From Epiperipatus broadwayi (Eukaryota > Onychophora > Udeonychophora > Euonychophora > Peripatidae), in contig JAQFVV010000186.1 of the NCBI GenBank assembly GCA_028023455.1, forward strand, positions 186,001 to 250,000: 64,000 bases of DNA, read 5' to 3'. The translations under genes were made by a program, and so were the position numbers. Positions 48,343-59,146 of the stretch are shown piece by piece. Every line of letters begins with the position of its first letter. The first letter of the stretch is position 1. The notes under the pieces were generated by a model that searched no databases, was not told the origin of the DNA, and saw nothing but the letters and a program-made list of their open reading frames with translations.

Positions 48343-49435
48343 TGTTATGAAGGAAATAAGGTAGAAGAAGAAAATCTTGGATTAAAAATAAAGTGATGAA
48401 TATATTGGGGGGAAAAGTGCCCCCCCTCCCCATATATATACAAATTAGAAAGCTAAATAAAAGATTATCAGTAAATTTTGTGTTGAAAAAAGTGAAGCTA
48501 GTAGAAAGTAGTGGTCATGGAAGGATAGTGAAGTAATGTTTCATTTTATATATATTCTCATATAAAACAGTTAGGAAGGATTTCAGAAGTAGTAACCGAA
48601 GGTAGCAAAGCATTTTAAAAAATTATATGCTTTAATGATGTGGACAGAATATATGTGATAGACCCAATACACCATCATATCCATTAATTTAAAAGATAAG
48701 TGGTGTAATAATGAAGTTAAAAAAACATAAAATGAAAACTGATAAATGGGGAGAAGAGATAAGTTATGGTGGAAATTATTAAAGACTTTGGAGAAAAATG
48801 GATTTGAGAGAATTAATAGATAATTCATAGCTCAAGAGAATACCCATAAAGTTTTTTCAACTGTTCTCATTCCAGTAGAGAAAAGGCCTAATTTAAAGAA
48901 ATGGGAAAAATTTCTAAAAATTCATGGGCTTAATCTCACCTGCAGTTGAAGAACTTGTATGAGTTTGAATAAATGATTTGAATTAAAAAAATAGATAAAT
49001 AATAAATGCAATTGGTTAGATGAATTAGTTACAAGTATGGGGCATCAAACTCATTAAGATGACCATTTGTGCAATGGTTAGAAAGAAGTCATATAGTGAT
49101 CAACCACTGAGTTAAAATTTGTAGCTCTTTCCATGAAAGTGCCATCATCTAATCTCCTGAATGATCTCAATTCATATGAGATTTACCCTGGATATCTAAT
49201 CAAGTACTTTAGAACATGATACTTGAACTATTCATTACCAGACAATTATGCTATATATAAATATATGAAGCAGTCTACACCTGAACAATACCAATATAAA
49301 AAACAATCAACAATCTTAATTTGTTGTCAAGGCAATATTTTTTATAATGAAGGTGGATACTCACCTATATCTATGGATTAATGTGTTTATATTATAACGA
49401 TCCAAACGAAGTGGGAGATCGCATCGCACCGCACC
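48343..49435. other. Spacer without genes
   Basis: No coding frame supported. 49400-49435 (CGAAGTGGGAGATCG, CGCACCGCACCGCAC) is GC-rich and probably belongs to the outer edge of the following inverted repeat. Confidence 0.5.
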
Positions 49436-51592
49436 GCACTACCAAGGGTGCCATCTAGGCATTTGAGCCTAGAAAAATTTATAAAGTAGGCAGATACGCG
49501 CTGTTAGGATTCCACTTTATTTACATATTTAGATCGTTAGCCCATTGTCACTAGCTCAGTGGAGACGCAGAGATAAAAATCTATAAATTTAGATATAAAT
49601 ATAAAAAAATAATAAAAGCCACTGCCAGAAATTAACACAGAAAAATATTTATTTACGCACATATAAAATCATTCTAAACCCGAGGAATAAGTTTAACATT
49701 TAGATTTTTATATTAACTTTTAATTTTACTTTTAAAATAGCTTGCTATAATGTTTAATATTTTATTTAGAGGGTCGGGTATGAATAGGCTACATAGATCT
49801 GCATTTGAAAAGACAATATTCTTCCCTTATTTAACCCTAGGCTAAAAATTCAAAGTCAAACTGACGCCAACCATCCGATACACTTATGTATTCAATGCAG
49901 CATGAAAATACAACGGCACTAAATAGACTATACTGTCAGGAATGCACATCTGAACAGTATAGTGAGAAGACATTGTTGCTCTCCACTACCAGGAATGCTA
50001 CTTCTGATGGCGAGTAGAACAATAAACATAAAACTCCATAGGATTGGATTGCGTCTTACTATCCAATTCCATAGGCAACAGAGGGTGTGCGGCATATATA
50101 TGTAATCCTGCACGTGGCAGATCTCCTGCTACATTTACTACCTACATAAATATATCGAAACCATTGAGCCAATTCAACCACGAAACAAATAACCTAAGAT
50201 TACCCTCCCTTAATATAACCTTACAAAACTATATAGCCGTTCACGCCCGACTTAAATTTATCATTTAGATATGTTCGCACAGATAACTTTTATACAATTT
50301 GTTTTAAAATGTTGGGTATAGATCGATTACATAGATTCCACGGTCAAAAACATTTCAAAATAAGCATAAACGATCAAAATACAAAATTATTGATACCGAC
50401 AATCGCAGAGGGAAACTTATAAGTAACCCAATAGTATTCACCATAAGATACTTGCGTTGTCACCAATAACTTAAAAGACATCCGAATAAATACATTTTAG
50501 ATACTCACCGTAAGGTATCATTATTTATCGAATGTCTATATATTTTGATCAAATATGAAAACCAAAACATAATTAACCGCAAACGCATCCATGCAAGCGT
50601 CTATAAACAACTTAAATTTTCATACATTTAAAATTTAAACAATAAATAATTTATACAATTAAAATAAATGGAAATGATTTTTTTTATCAATAACAAACAT
50701 ATAAAATTAAACATCAATTGATTTTAAACTTAAAGGTCAAATAGAAATTCCATTTTAACATTTAAATTGCTTTCACGAAAGTTCTTAATTATTTAAAAAA
50801 ATTTTTAAGTTCATTGTTAATAGCTTACAGTAGCAGAGTCCAGGTTCTTGTTTTATATTCCCGTGACGTCTCGTTTAGAAGATAATGTTCTGAAGGTGGC
50901 ATTAGCTGGTTCCTTTCGGTATCTCAATCAGTTCATTTTTAAAATAGAGAGAGAGTGAGGTATGTGCGTCCTACCCCATCTCTCAAAACAAACAGCTGGA
51001 ACTGCCCAATACTCAATATTTCTCCTTTTTATATTATCCACACGGATTCAAACAACAAAACGTCACCAATCCATCACTTTCGTTAGGGTCCGAGCCAAGG
51101 CTTGGTGCTTCCATTGGTCCAGCTAATTTGTCTTATCTAATTTCCATCTGACCCTTTAATTACATAAGAGCCTTGAGGGCTAGCTTGTTTTCCAAATAAT
51201 AAACAATCACTTCCATTTATAGATTACAGGAATTAATTAATACCTGTTTTTATTTTAACTTATATTAAATATTTTAATATTTAACTCTTGTATTTTTTTA
51301 TCAAAAAAAAAAAAAAACGTTCAAATACCTTTTTTTATTTATATATATATAAAAAAAATATTTTTAAAGTTTAGCATCTGTGCGAATATATATATTTAAC
51401 AACATTTTAATTTTAGCGTCTAGTTTTTTTATAGATTTTTAATACATTTATTTTTATTTGCGAACTTTGTTTTTCTTTTAAATTAATGTAACGACATATC
51501 TATATATTGTTACATATCAGTAAACTTCCTCAAAAAACAAAAACATTAAAAAAAAAAAAAAAAACTTTACTTAGTGTTAGTAATTAATTACG
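49436..51592 (+). repeat. Left arm of a 5-kb inverted repeat (2.1-kb unit, copy 1)
   Basis: Copy 1 of a 2.1-kb unit. Its inverse (copy 2) is at 52251-54402, and a nearly identical direct copy (copy 3) is at 54408-56516, offset 4,996-5,002 bp. Landmarks: TGCCATCTAGGCATTTGAGC at the outer side, GTATAGATCGATTAC in the middle, TAACGACATATC before the inner tip. The unit has no substantial open frame. Copies 1 and 3 differ at only a few positions, so they are closer to each other than either is to copy 2. Read on the minus strand, the unit has a CCAAT box and TATA box, as an LTR would. Confidence 0.9.
51025..51117 (-). promoter_or_regulatory. CCAAT plus TATA promoter in 2.1-kb unit, copy 1
   Basis: On the minus strand CCAAT (51117-51113) lies about 80 bp upstream of TATAAAAAG (51033-51025), with GTGACG between. 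The same arrangement occurs in copies 2 and 3. Typical Pol II core promoter. Confidence 0.6.
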
Positions 51593-52250
51593 TTTGAAGA
51601 GAGTCAACAGGAGAAGTTTTATTATTGTTCAACCTTAACATGTCTGGCTAAAGTCAGGCAAAATTTTTCTGCTTTCCCGTGATGGAACGCCTAGTTCAAT
51701 CCATCAAATGCCGAAGCAACAACCACACCAAATAAAAGATGTCATAAGCCGCTAAAAGAACTTGCCTTCGTTCCAACACCATTTTAACTTGGGCCGATCT
51801 TTAATAAACATGAGTGCCCTGAGAATTTTAAAAGTGAATCATGCCCGTAAATTTTTTCTGAAAATTATATAGATATATGTTTTGTATTAATGTAAAGTTA
51901 TAGTTTAAATTTTGTGTAAAAAGGTACTGCCAGTAAGAAAAATTGCGCATATGTAAAGAGAAATACGAAGAATAAAAAAGTAATAAATAAAACGTAATTA
52001 ATAAATATAAATCATAATTTTGTTTTAAAAAAGTCTTGTTTAAAATTTAATTGTTTAACTTGCCTAAATAACACTTAAAGGTAGGAGAAATGAAACTTGG
52101 AAGGGAGGGGGCAGAAATTTAGCTGGTAATAAGGAATCAACAGTCAACATTTTTTTTTTTTAATCATTATATTTGTGTGTAATTACTGTTTTGTCTTGTA
52201 AAAAAAAGTTTTGTCCTTTTGAAATTTTCATATATAATCAATTTGTGTAA
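51593..52250. other. Unique spacer between the inverted arms
   Basis: About 658 bp, no open frame and no match to other parts of the window. Includes CTTAACATGTCTGGCTAAAG and GTGATGGAACGCCTAG. The inverted pairing extends about 75 bp beyond the unit tips on both sides before this spacer starts. Confidence 0.7.
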
Positions 52251-54402
52251 CGTAATTACTAACACTAAGTAAATTCTTTTTTTTTTTTTAATGTTTTTTG
52301 TTTTTTGAGGAAGTTTACTGATATGTAACGATATATAAATATGTCGTTACATTTATTTAAAATAAAAACTTTTAAGTTCGCATATAAAAATAAGTGTATT
52401 AAAAATAAAAGTAAAAAAAACTAAACGCTAAAATTAAAAACGTTTGTTATACGTATATATATTCGCACAGATGCTAAACTGTAAAAATATTTTTTTTAAT
52501 AAATAAAAAAAAGGTATTTGAATGTATTTTTTATAAAAAAAAGATTTATAAAAATATTTTAATAAAAAAATAACGTAAGTTAAAGTAAAAACAGGTATTA
52601 ATTAATTCCTGTAATCTGTAAATGGAAATGATGTTTATTAATTATCTAAAAGCTGTGTAATTAAAAAGTCAGATGAAAAGTTAGATAAGAGAAGAAAGAA
52701 ATTTTAGCTTGACCAATGGAAGCACTAAGCCTTGGCTCGGACCCTAACGAAAGTGATAGACTAGTGACGTTTTGTTCATTGAATCCTGGTGGATAATATA
52801 AAAAGGGAAATACAGTTTTTTTCGGACAGTTCCAGCGTTTGTGTTTGAGAGATGAGGTATGACGCACATACCACACTCTCTATTAAAAAAAAAAATGAAA
52901 AGACTGTGATACTTTGAACCAGCTATTGCCATCTCCAGAACATTCCCTTCCAACGGAGGCGTCGCGGGAATTAATAAAAGCAGAAACCTGGACTCTTCTA
53001 CCATAAGCTATCTGAAATGAACAATTGTTAAAATCAATCAAGAACTTTCGTCAAGTTTTACAAACTGATAAACAAGCCAACTGAAATGTTAAAACGGACT
53101 CTTATCTGACTTTTGTAAGTCTTTAAATCAAATTAATAATGTTTAATTTTATATGTTTTCCGATTGATAAACATCATTTCAAATTTTTTTTTTCTTATTG
53201 TAAAGATTGGTTAAATGTATGAAATTTAAGTTGTTTATAGACGCTTGCATGGATTCGTTTGCGGTTAATTATATTTTGGTTTTCATATTTGATCAAAATA
53301 TATAGACATTCGATAAATAATGATACCTTACGGTGAGTATCTAAAATGTATTTATTCGGATGTCTTTTAAGTTATTGGTGACAACGCAAGTATCTTATGG
53401 TGAATACTATTGGGTTACTTATAAGTTTCCCTCTGCGATTGTCGGTATCAATAATTTTGTATTTTGATCGTTTATGTTTATTTTGAAATGTTTTTGACCG
53501 TGGAATCTATGTAATCGATCTATACCCAACATTTTTAAACAAATCTGTGCGAACGTATTTAAATGTTAAAATTAAGTCGGGCGTGAATGGCTATATAGTT
53601 TGTAAAGTTATATTAAGGGAGGGTAATCTTAGGTTATTCATTTCGTAGTTGAATTGGTTCAATGGATTGGATATATTTGTGTAATTAGTCGATGTAGTAT
53701 GAGGTCCGCTACGGGCAGGATTATAGATATACGCCACACACCCTCTGTTTGCCTATGGATGGGTTTGTAAGTCGGCAGAAGACCGCAGTCCATTCCTATG
53801 GAGTTTTTTGTTTATTGATCTACTTGCCAACAGATGTCACATTCCTGTTGGTGGAGAGTCAATCTCTTCTCTATTTCTACTTATTGTTCAGATGTACATT
53901 CCTGACAATATAGTATTTTGTGTTGTCGTATCATGCTACATTGAATACATGAATGTATCAGATGGATTGGCGCCAGTTGATTGTGAAATTTGTTGCCTAA
54001 GGTTAAATCAGGGAAGAATATTTTCCTTTCAAATGCAGACCTATGTAGTCCATTCATACTCGACCCTCTAAATAAATAGTAAACTCATTATTTGCAATCT
54101 ACTTAAATTTAGAATTAAAGATCAATATAAAATTATAAACGTTAAATTTATTCCTCAAAATTTAAATATTATTTTATATGTGCGTAAATAAATATTTTTA
54201 TGTGTTAATTTCTGGCAGTGGCTTTTATTATTTTATATTTAAGATATAAAATTTATAGATTTTTATCTCTGCGTCTCCGCTGAGCTAGTGACTTGGGCTA
54301 ACGGTCGGAATATTTAAAGAAAGTGGAATCTTAACAGCGCGTATCTGCCTACTTTATAAATTTTTCTAGGCTCAAATGCCTAGATGGCGCCCTTGTAGTG
54401 CA
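52251..54402 (-). repeat. Right arm of the 5-kb inverted repeat (2.1-kb unit, copy 2)
   Basis: Inverted copy of 49436-51592, with more substitutions and small indels than between copies 1 and 3. The outer end is GATGGCGCCCTTGTAGTGCAG. TGGCGCCC matches the first eight bases of a tRNA-Lys-type primer-binding site, but such a short match may be chance. The small open frames inside (for example 53808-54071) have no counterpart in the other copies and are not genes. Confidence 0.88.
52713..52805 (+). promoter_or_regulatory. CCAAT plus TATA promoter in 2.1-kb unit, copy 2
   Basis: CCAAT at 52713-52717 and TATAAAAAG at about 52797-52805, with GTGACGT between, in plus orientation. Conserved with copies 1 and 3 although this arm is otherwise diverged. 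Confidence 0.6.
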
Positions 54403-54407
54403 GATAT

Positions 54408-56516
54408 TGTTTTTGCGGTTAGATTCGATCTTCACTTTCAAGGGCGCCATCTAGGCATTTGAGCCTAGAAAAATTTATAAAGTAGGCAGATACGCGCTGT
54501 TAGGATTCCACTTTATTTACATATTTAGATCGTTAGCCCATTGTCACTAGCTCAGTGGAGACGCAGAGATAAAAATCTATAAATTTAGATATAAATATAA
54601 AAAAATAATAAAAGCCACTGCCAGAAATTAACACAGAAAAATATTTATTTACGCACATATAAAATCATTCTAAACCCGAGGAATAAGTTTAACATTTAGA
54701 TTTTTATATTAACTTTTAATTTTACATTTAAAATAGCTTGCTATAATGTTTAATATTTTATTTAGAGGGTCGGGTATGAATAGGCTACATAGATCTGCAT
54801 TTGAAAAGACAATATTCTTCCCTTATTTAACCCTAGGCTAAAAATTCAAAGTCAAACTGACGCCAACCATCCGATACACTTATGTATTCAATGCAGCATG
54901 AAAATACAACGGCACTAAATAGACTATACTGTCAGGAATGCACATCTGAACAGTATAGTGAGAAGACATTGTTGCTCTCCACCACCAGGAATGCTACTTC
55001 TGATGGCGAGTAGAACAATAAACATAAAACTCCATAGGAATGGATTGCGTCTTGCGTCTTACTATCCAATTCCATAGGCAACAGAGGGTGTGCGGCGTAT
55101 ATATGTAATCCTGCACGTGGCGGATCTCCTGCTACATTTACTACCTACATAAATATATCGAAACCATTGAGCCAATTCAACCACGAAACAAATAACCTAA
55201 GATTACCCTCCCTTAATATAACCTTACAAAACTATATAGCCGTTCACGCCCGACTTAAATTTATCATTTAGATATGTTCGCACAGATAACTTTTATACAA
55301 TTTGTTTTAAAATGTTGGGTATAGATCGATTACATAGATTCCACGGTCAAAAACATTTCAAAATAAGCATAAACGATCAAAATACAAAATTATTGATACC
55401 GACAATCGCAGAGGGAAACTTATAAGTAACCCAATAGTATTCACCATAAGATACTTGCGTTGTCACCAATAACTTAAAAGACATCCGAATAAATACATTT
55501 TAGATACTCACCGTAAGGTATCATTATTTATCGAATGTCTATATATTTTGATCAAATATGAAAACCAAAACATAATTAACCGCAAACGAATCCATGCAAG
55601 CGTCTATAAACAACTTAAATTTCATACATTTAAAATTTAAACAATAAATAATTTATACAATTAAAATAAATGGAAATGATTTTTTTTATCAATAACAAAC
55701 ATATAAAATTAAACATCAATTGATTTTAAACTTAAAGGTCAAATAGAAATTCCATTTTAACATTTAAATTGCTTTCACGAAAGTTCTTAATTATTTAAAA
55801 AAATTTTTAAGTTCATTGTTAATAGCTTACAGTAGCAGAGTCCAGGTTCTTGTTTTATATTCCCGTGACGTCTCGTTTAGAAGATAATGTTCTGGAGGTG
55901 GCATTAGCTGGTTCCTTTCGGTATCTCAATCAGTTCATTTTTAAAATAGAGAGAGAGTGAGGTATGTGCGTCCTACCCCATCTCTCAAAACAAACAGCTG
56001 GAACTGCCCAATACTCAATATTTCTCCTTTTTATATTATCCACACGGATTCAAACAACAAAACGTCACCAATCCATCACTTTCGTTAGGGTCCGAGCCAA
56101 GGCTTGGTGCTTCCATTGGTCCAGCTAATTTCTCTTATCTAATTTCCATCTGACCCTTTAATTACATAAGAGCCTTGAGGGCTAGCTTGTTTTTCAAATA
56201 ATAAACAATCACTTCCATTTATAGATTACAGGAATTAATTAATACCTGTTTTTATTTTAACTTATATTAAATATTTTAATATTTAACTCTTGTATTTTTT
56301 TATCAAAAAAAAAAAAAAAAACGTTCAAATACCTTTTTTTATTTATATATATAAAAAAAATATTTTTAAAGTTTAGCATCTGTGCGAATATATATATTTA
56401 ACAACATTTTAATTTTAGCGTCTAGTTTTTTTATAGATTTTTAATACATTTATTTTTATTTGCGAACTTTGTTTTTCTTTTAAATTAATGTAACGACATA
56501 TCTATATATCGTTACA
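54408..56516 (-). mobile_element. Third copy of the 2.1-kb unit, solo-LTR-like
   Basis: Runs TGTTTTTGCGG...TCGTTACA, that is TG...CA, with ATAT immediately outside both ends (54404-54407 and 56517-56520). This fits a solo LTR with a 4-bp duplication inserted at the outer edge of copy 2. The unit starts on the minus strand TGTAACGA and contains the CCAAT/TATA promoter near its 5' side. A weak alternative alignment assigns 54403-54439 to copy 2's outer flank and starts this copy at CAAGGGCGCC (54439), which would remove the duplication. No LTR-retrotransposon protein is present in the window. Confidence 0.6.
56027..56120 (-). promoter_or_regulatory. CCAAT plus TATA promoter in 2.1-kb unit, copy 3
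   Basis: TATAAAAAG at 56035-56027 and CCAAT about 80 bp upstream on the minus strand, identical to copy 1. Confidence 0.6.
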
Positions 56517-56567
56517 ATATAGACATAAAAAATTACAACTTGACTAAAGAGAGTAAGATTACATGAA

Positions 56568-57360
56568 ATCATCATCAATCATTATAAATCCACTGCAAGA
56601 TTTTCCAATCTCTAGCATCTCTTCTCCACATCGCCCCTGCACACTTTCTTATTTCATTCATCCATCTCACATGTGGTCTTTTTCTGAGTCTTTTACAATC
56701 TCTTGGAATCCAGTTTAAGATTTTAATTGTCCATCTATTATCATCTCTTCTAGCAATATGTCCAGCACAACTCCACTTCAGTCTTAATTTTTTTAATGAG
56801 GTCAGTAACACCTGTTTTTATCTTAGCCATATATTATGTTTTTGATCTCTTCTTGTTACTCCCAATATGCATCTCTCCATGCTTCTTTGAGTGGTCTGAA
56901 GTCTCTGTATTGTTTTTCTATTAAGTGTCAAGTCTCAAATCCATAAGTAAGAACTTCTCTTTCAAACACATAGGCATATTTCCTTTTTATTTATCAAATT
57001 ATTTTTATCACAAGCACTCCAACCAAGTTTAATTCTATGATTAATTTCATCCATTATGTTTCCATCTGTATTAATAATCTGACCAAGGTATTTGTAACTG
57101 TTAACTTTTTCTAACTCACCATAATCAATCTTTACTTTCATATTTTGAGAAAATTCATTAAATATTACTTTAGTCTTTTTAACATTTATCTTTAGTCCTA
57201 CTTTTTTACTTTCATCTGACAACTCCTGCAACATTTCCCGAAACTCTGAAGCATTATTTGCAAAAACAACTACATCATCTGCAAAATCTAAATGACTTAA
57301 ATAGTCTACATTTTCTTTCACTCCTTTAGCTCTCCATTTTAATCCACAAAATAATTCTTG
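56568..57360 (-). pseudogene. RTE-clade 3' fragment, third partial copy
   Basis: Minus-strand fragment of the same RTE family. From the 5' side: HLDFADDVVVFANNASE with an intact FADD catalytic box (about 57270-57300), LSDESKKVGLKINVKKTKV, NSYKYLGQIINTDGN, then after frameshifts KLRLKWSCAGHIARRDDNRW and LNWIPRDCKRLRKRPHVRWM. The 3' end has a short ATGATG tail (56568-56576). Homology ends at about 57360. No target duplication was found. Inactive. Confidence 0.88.
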
Positions 57361-57660
57361 CTCATTAAACAGGCAAATTTAATCTATTCTGAAAGCAGAT
57401 TAACAAGTAGTCCATCTTTATGGTAAAAAGAAGATTGAGATTGTTATTAAGATTAGTATTGTTTAGCTATGAACTGCTTTCATGTACTTACATTTACAAA
57501 CCAATATAGTCTTGAGTATTATTAGACTTTATTATCTTAGTAGTTCATAGTTTCACTGCTGTTTGAATGTTTTAATTGATTATTTGTTAATGTGGTTTCA
57601 GAACAGGTTATATTTGCCTGTTTAATGAGGTTTATTTAAACATTTTTGTATATACATATA
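57361..57660. other. AT-rich spacer
   Basis: GCCTGTTTAATGAGG and CATTAAACAGGC motifs at 57363-57374 and 57616-57630 form a loose inverted pair around it. Nothing else recognised. Confidence 0.4.
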
Positions 57661-57825
57661 TATTTAGAAGAGTCTTGAACTCAGCTTTCAAACTGTCTAC
57701 AGCTATGGAGTTCATCTTATACAACTGAAACTCATGATCCCATACATGTGAAAAAGATAAATGATCTCCAATATATGTATTTCATGCTGAACCAGCACCC
57801 ATCAGTTGATACAGATCAGAATCTC
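57661..57825 (-). repeat. Decayed family C hammerhead fragment
   Basis: Resembles the 18258-18578 element (CTTGAACTCAGCTTTCAAAC, TTATACAACTGA, GATAAATGATCTCC). The ribozyme region (minus strand) reads CUGAUGG in place of CUGAUGA (A9 lost), with helix II GUGCUG/CAGCAU, GAAA and AUACAUAUA kept. It directly abuts array B. Confidence 0.7.
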
Positions 57826-57985
57826 CCATATATATATATATGAAAAACAAAACAAGTTTTATATACGTAAAAAACCTGCTATCGCTTATATTAATGATCA
57901 ATAGATGGAGCTTTACCAAGACCTCCAAACAAGCATATTTGTTTACATAAACGTCAGAGTCATATTCACTGTCTCTTTCATTTTG

Positions 57986-58045
57986 CTCCACCCTCAGATC
58001 AGCTGATTTCAAGCTGATTTGCTTTCATCAGTGAAGGGATAGGAG
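57986..58045 (-). ncRNA. Hammerhead ribozyme, family B direct copy (core intact)
   Basis: Minus strand: helix I CUCC and CCUUCA on the 5' side, CUGAUGA, helix II AAGC/GCUU with loop AAAUCA, GAAA, helix III AUCAGCUGAU, C17, then UGAGGG and GGAG. All four base pairs of helix II form, making this the best-paired copy in the window. Confidence 0.92.
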
Positions 58046-58436
58046 TTAGAAACTAGACCTAAATATTAACTCCAAGTGTTTATGCAAAACGTTTCTATCA
58101 GTTTGCAAGCATGAATTTTTTAGACACCTAAATGTCTTCAAACTCAGCCTATCAAACTAGATAGCTATGTGGGTCTGATATCAGTTCAGTTTCTCCACAT
58201 AATCAAAGCTTCTGCAATCTATATCATTGCAAGAAAACTTGAAAGGTACATTTATAAAAAACAAAACAAGTTTTATATACGTAAAAACCTGCTATCGCTT
58301 GTATTAATGATCAATAGATGGAGCTTTACCAAGACCTCCAAACAAGCATTTTAGGTGTCTAAAAAATTCATGCTTGCAAACTGATAGAAATGTTTTGCAT
58401 AAACACTTGGAGTTAATATTTAGGTCTAGTTTCTAA

Positions 58437-58496
58437 CTCCTATCCCTTCACTGATGAGAGCAAATCAGCTTGAAATCAGCTGATCTGAGGGTGGAG
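58437..58496 (+). ncRNA. Hammerhead ribozyme, family B inverted copy 1 (core intact)
   Basis: CUGAUGA at 58451-58457, helix II GAGC/GCUU (one G-U) with loop AAAUCA, GAAA at 58472-58475, AUCAGCUGAU, C17 at 58485 with predicted cleavage after it. Helix I CCUUCA/UGAGGG and CUCC/GGAG across an internal loop. Confidence 0.91.
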
Positions 58497-58845
58497 AAAA
58501 ATGAGACAGTGAATATTGACTCTGACATTTATGTAAACAAATATGCTTGTTTGGAGGTCTTGGTAAAGCTCCATCTATTGATCATTAATACAAGCGATAG
58601 CAGGTTTTTACGTATATAAACTTGTTTTGTTTTTCATAAATGTACCTTTAAAGTTTTCTTGCAATGATATAGATTGCAGAAGCTTTGATTATGTGGAGAA
58701 ACTGAACTGATATCAGATCCACATAGCTATCTAGTTTGATAGGCTGAGTTTGAAGACATTTAGGTGTCTAAAAAATTCATGCTTGCAAACTGATAGAAAC
58801 GTTTTGCATAAACGCTTGGAGTTAATATTTAGGTCTAGTTTCTAA

Positions 58846-58905
58846 CCCCTATCTCTTCACTGATGAGAGCAAATCCGCTTGAAATCAGCTGATCTGAGGG
58901 TGGAG
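58846..58905 (+). ncRNA. Hammerhead ribozyme, family B inverted copy 2 (core intact)
   Basis: CUGAUGA at 58860-58866, helix II GAGC/GCUU with loop AAAUCC, GAAA at 58881-58884, AUCAGCUGAU, C17 at 58894. Helix I has one U-G (CUCUUCA/UGAGGG) and one C-A in the outer CCCC/GGAG segment. Confidence 0.89.
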
Positions 58906-59146
58906 CAAAATGAAAGAGACAGTGAATATTGACTCTGATGTTTATGTAAACAAATACGCTTGTTTGGAGGTCTTGGTAAAGCTCCATCTATTGATCATAT
59001 ATATATAAAATCACAACTATCCTAAATCTAAAATTAATCCAGACCAGCATAAAAATAATATTAAAACACAACCTAAGGTTTCACTGCTACAAGCAGACTT
59101 CTCATGTGTAAAGAACTACAAAAAACTACACAATATATATATACTA

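Larger units (their letters stand above)
57841..58995. mobile_element. Array B: direct and inverted hammerhead repeats
   Basis: The direct monomer starts AAAAACAAAACAAGTTTTAT at 57843 and again at 58256 (period 413). The second direct copy stops near 58350 and is followed by about 1.6 inverted monomers to 58995. Possible 12-bp duplication CATATATATATA on both sides (57827-57838, 58996-59007), but the sequence is too simple to be certain. Three hammerheads, all core-intact. The internal TGATATCAGTTCAGT resembles the core of family A (GAACTCAATTCAG). Immediately right lie PLE coding relics. Confidence 0.82.

Noticed and set aside
53808-54071. 87-codon frame inside the 2.1-kb unit
   Set aside because: The corresponding positions in the two other copies are not open, so it is not conserved coding sequence.
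54391-54402. TGGCGCCC as an LTR-retrotransposon primer-binding site
   Set aside because: Only eight bases match, the neighbouring unit end is not a CA, and copy 1 reads TGGCACCC. Left as a note only.
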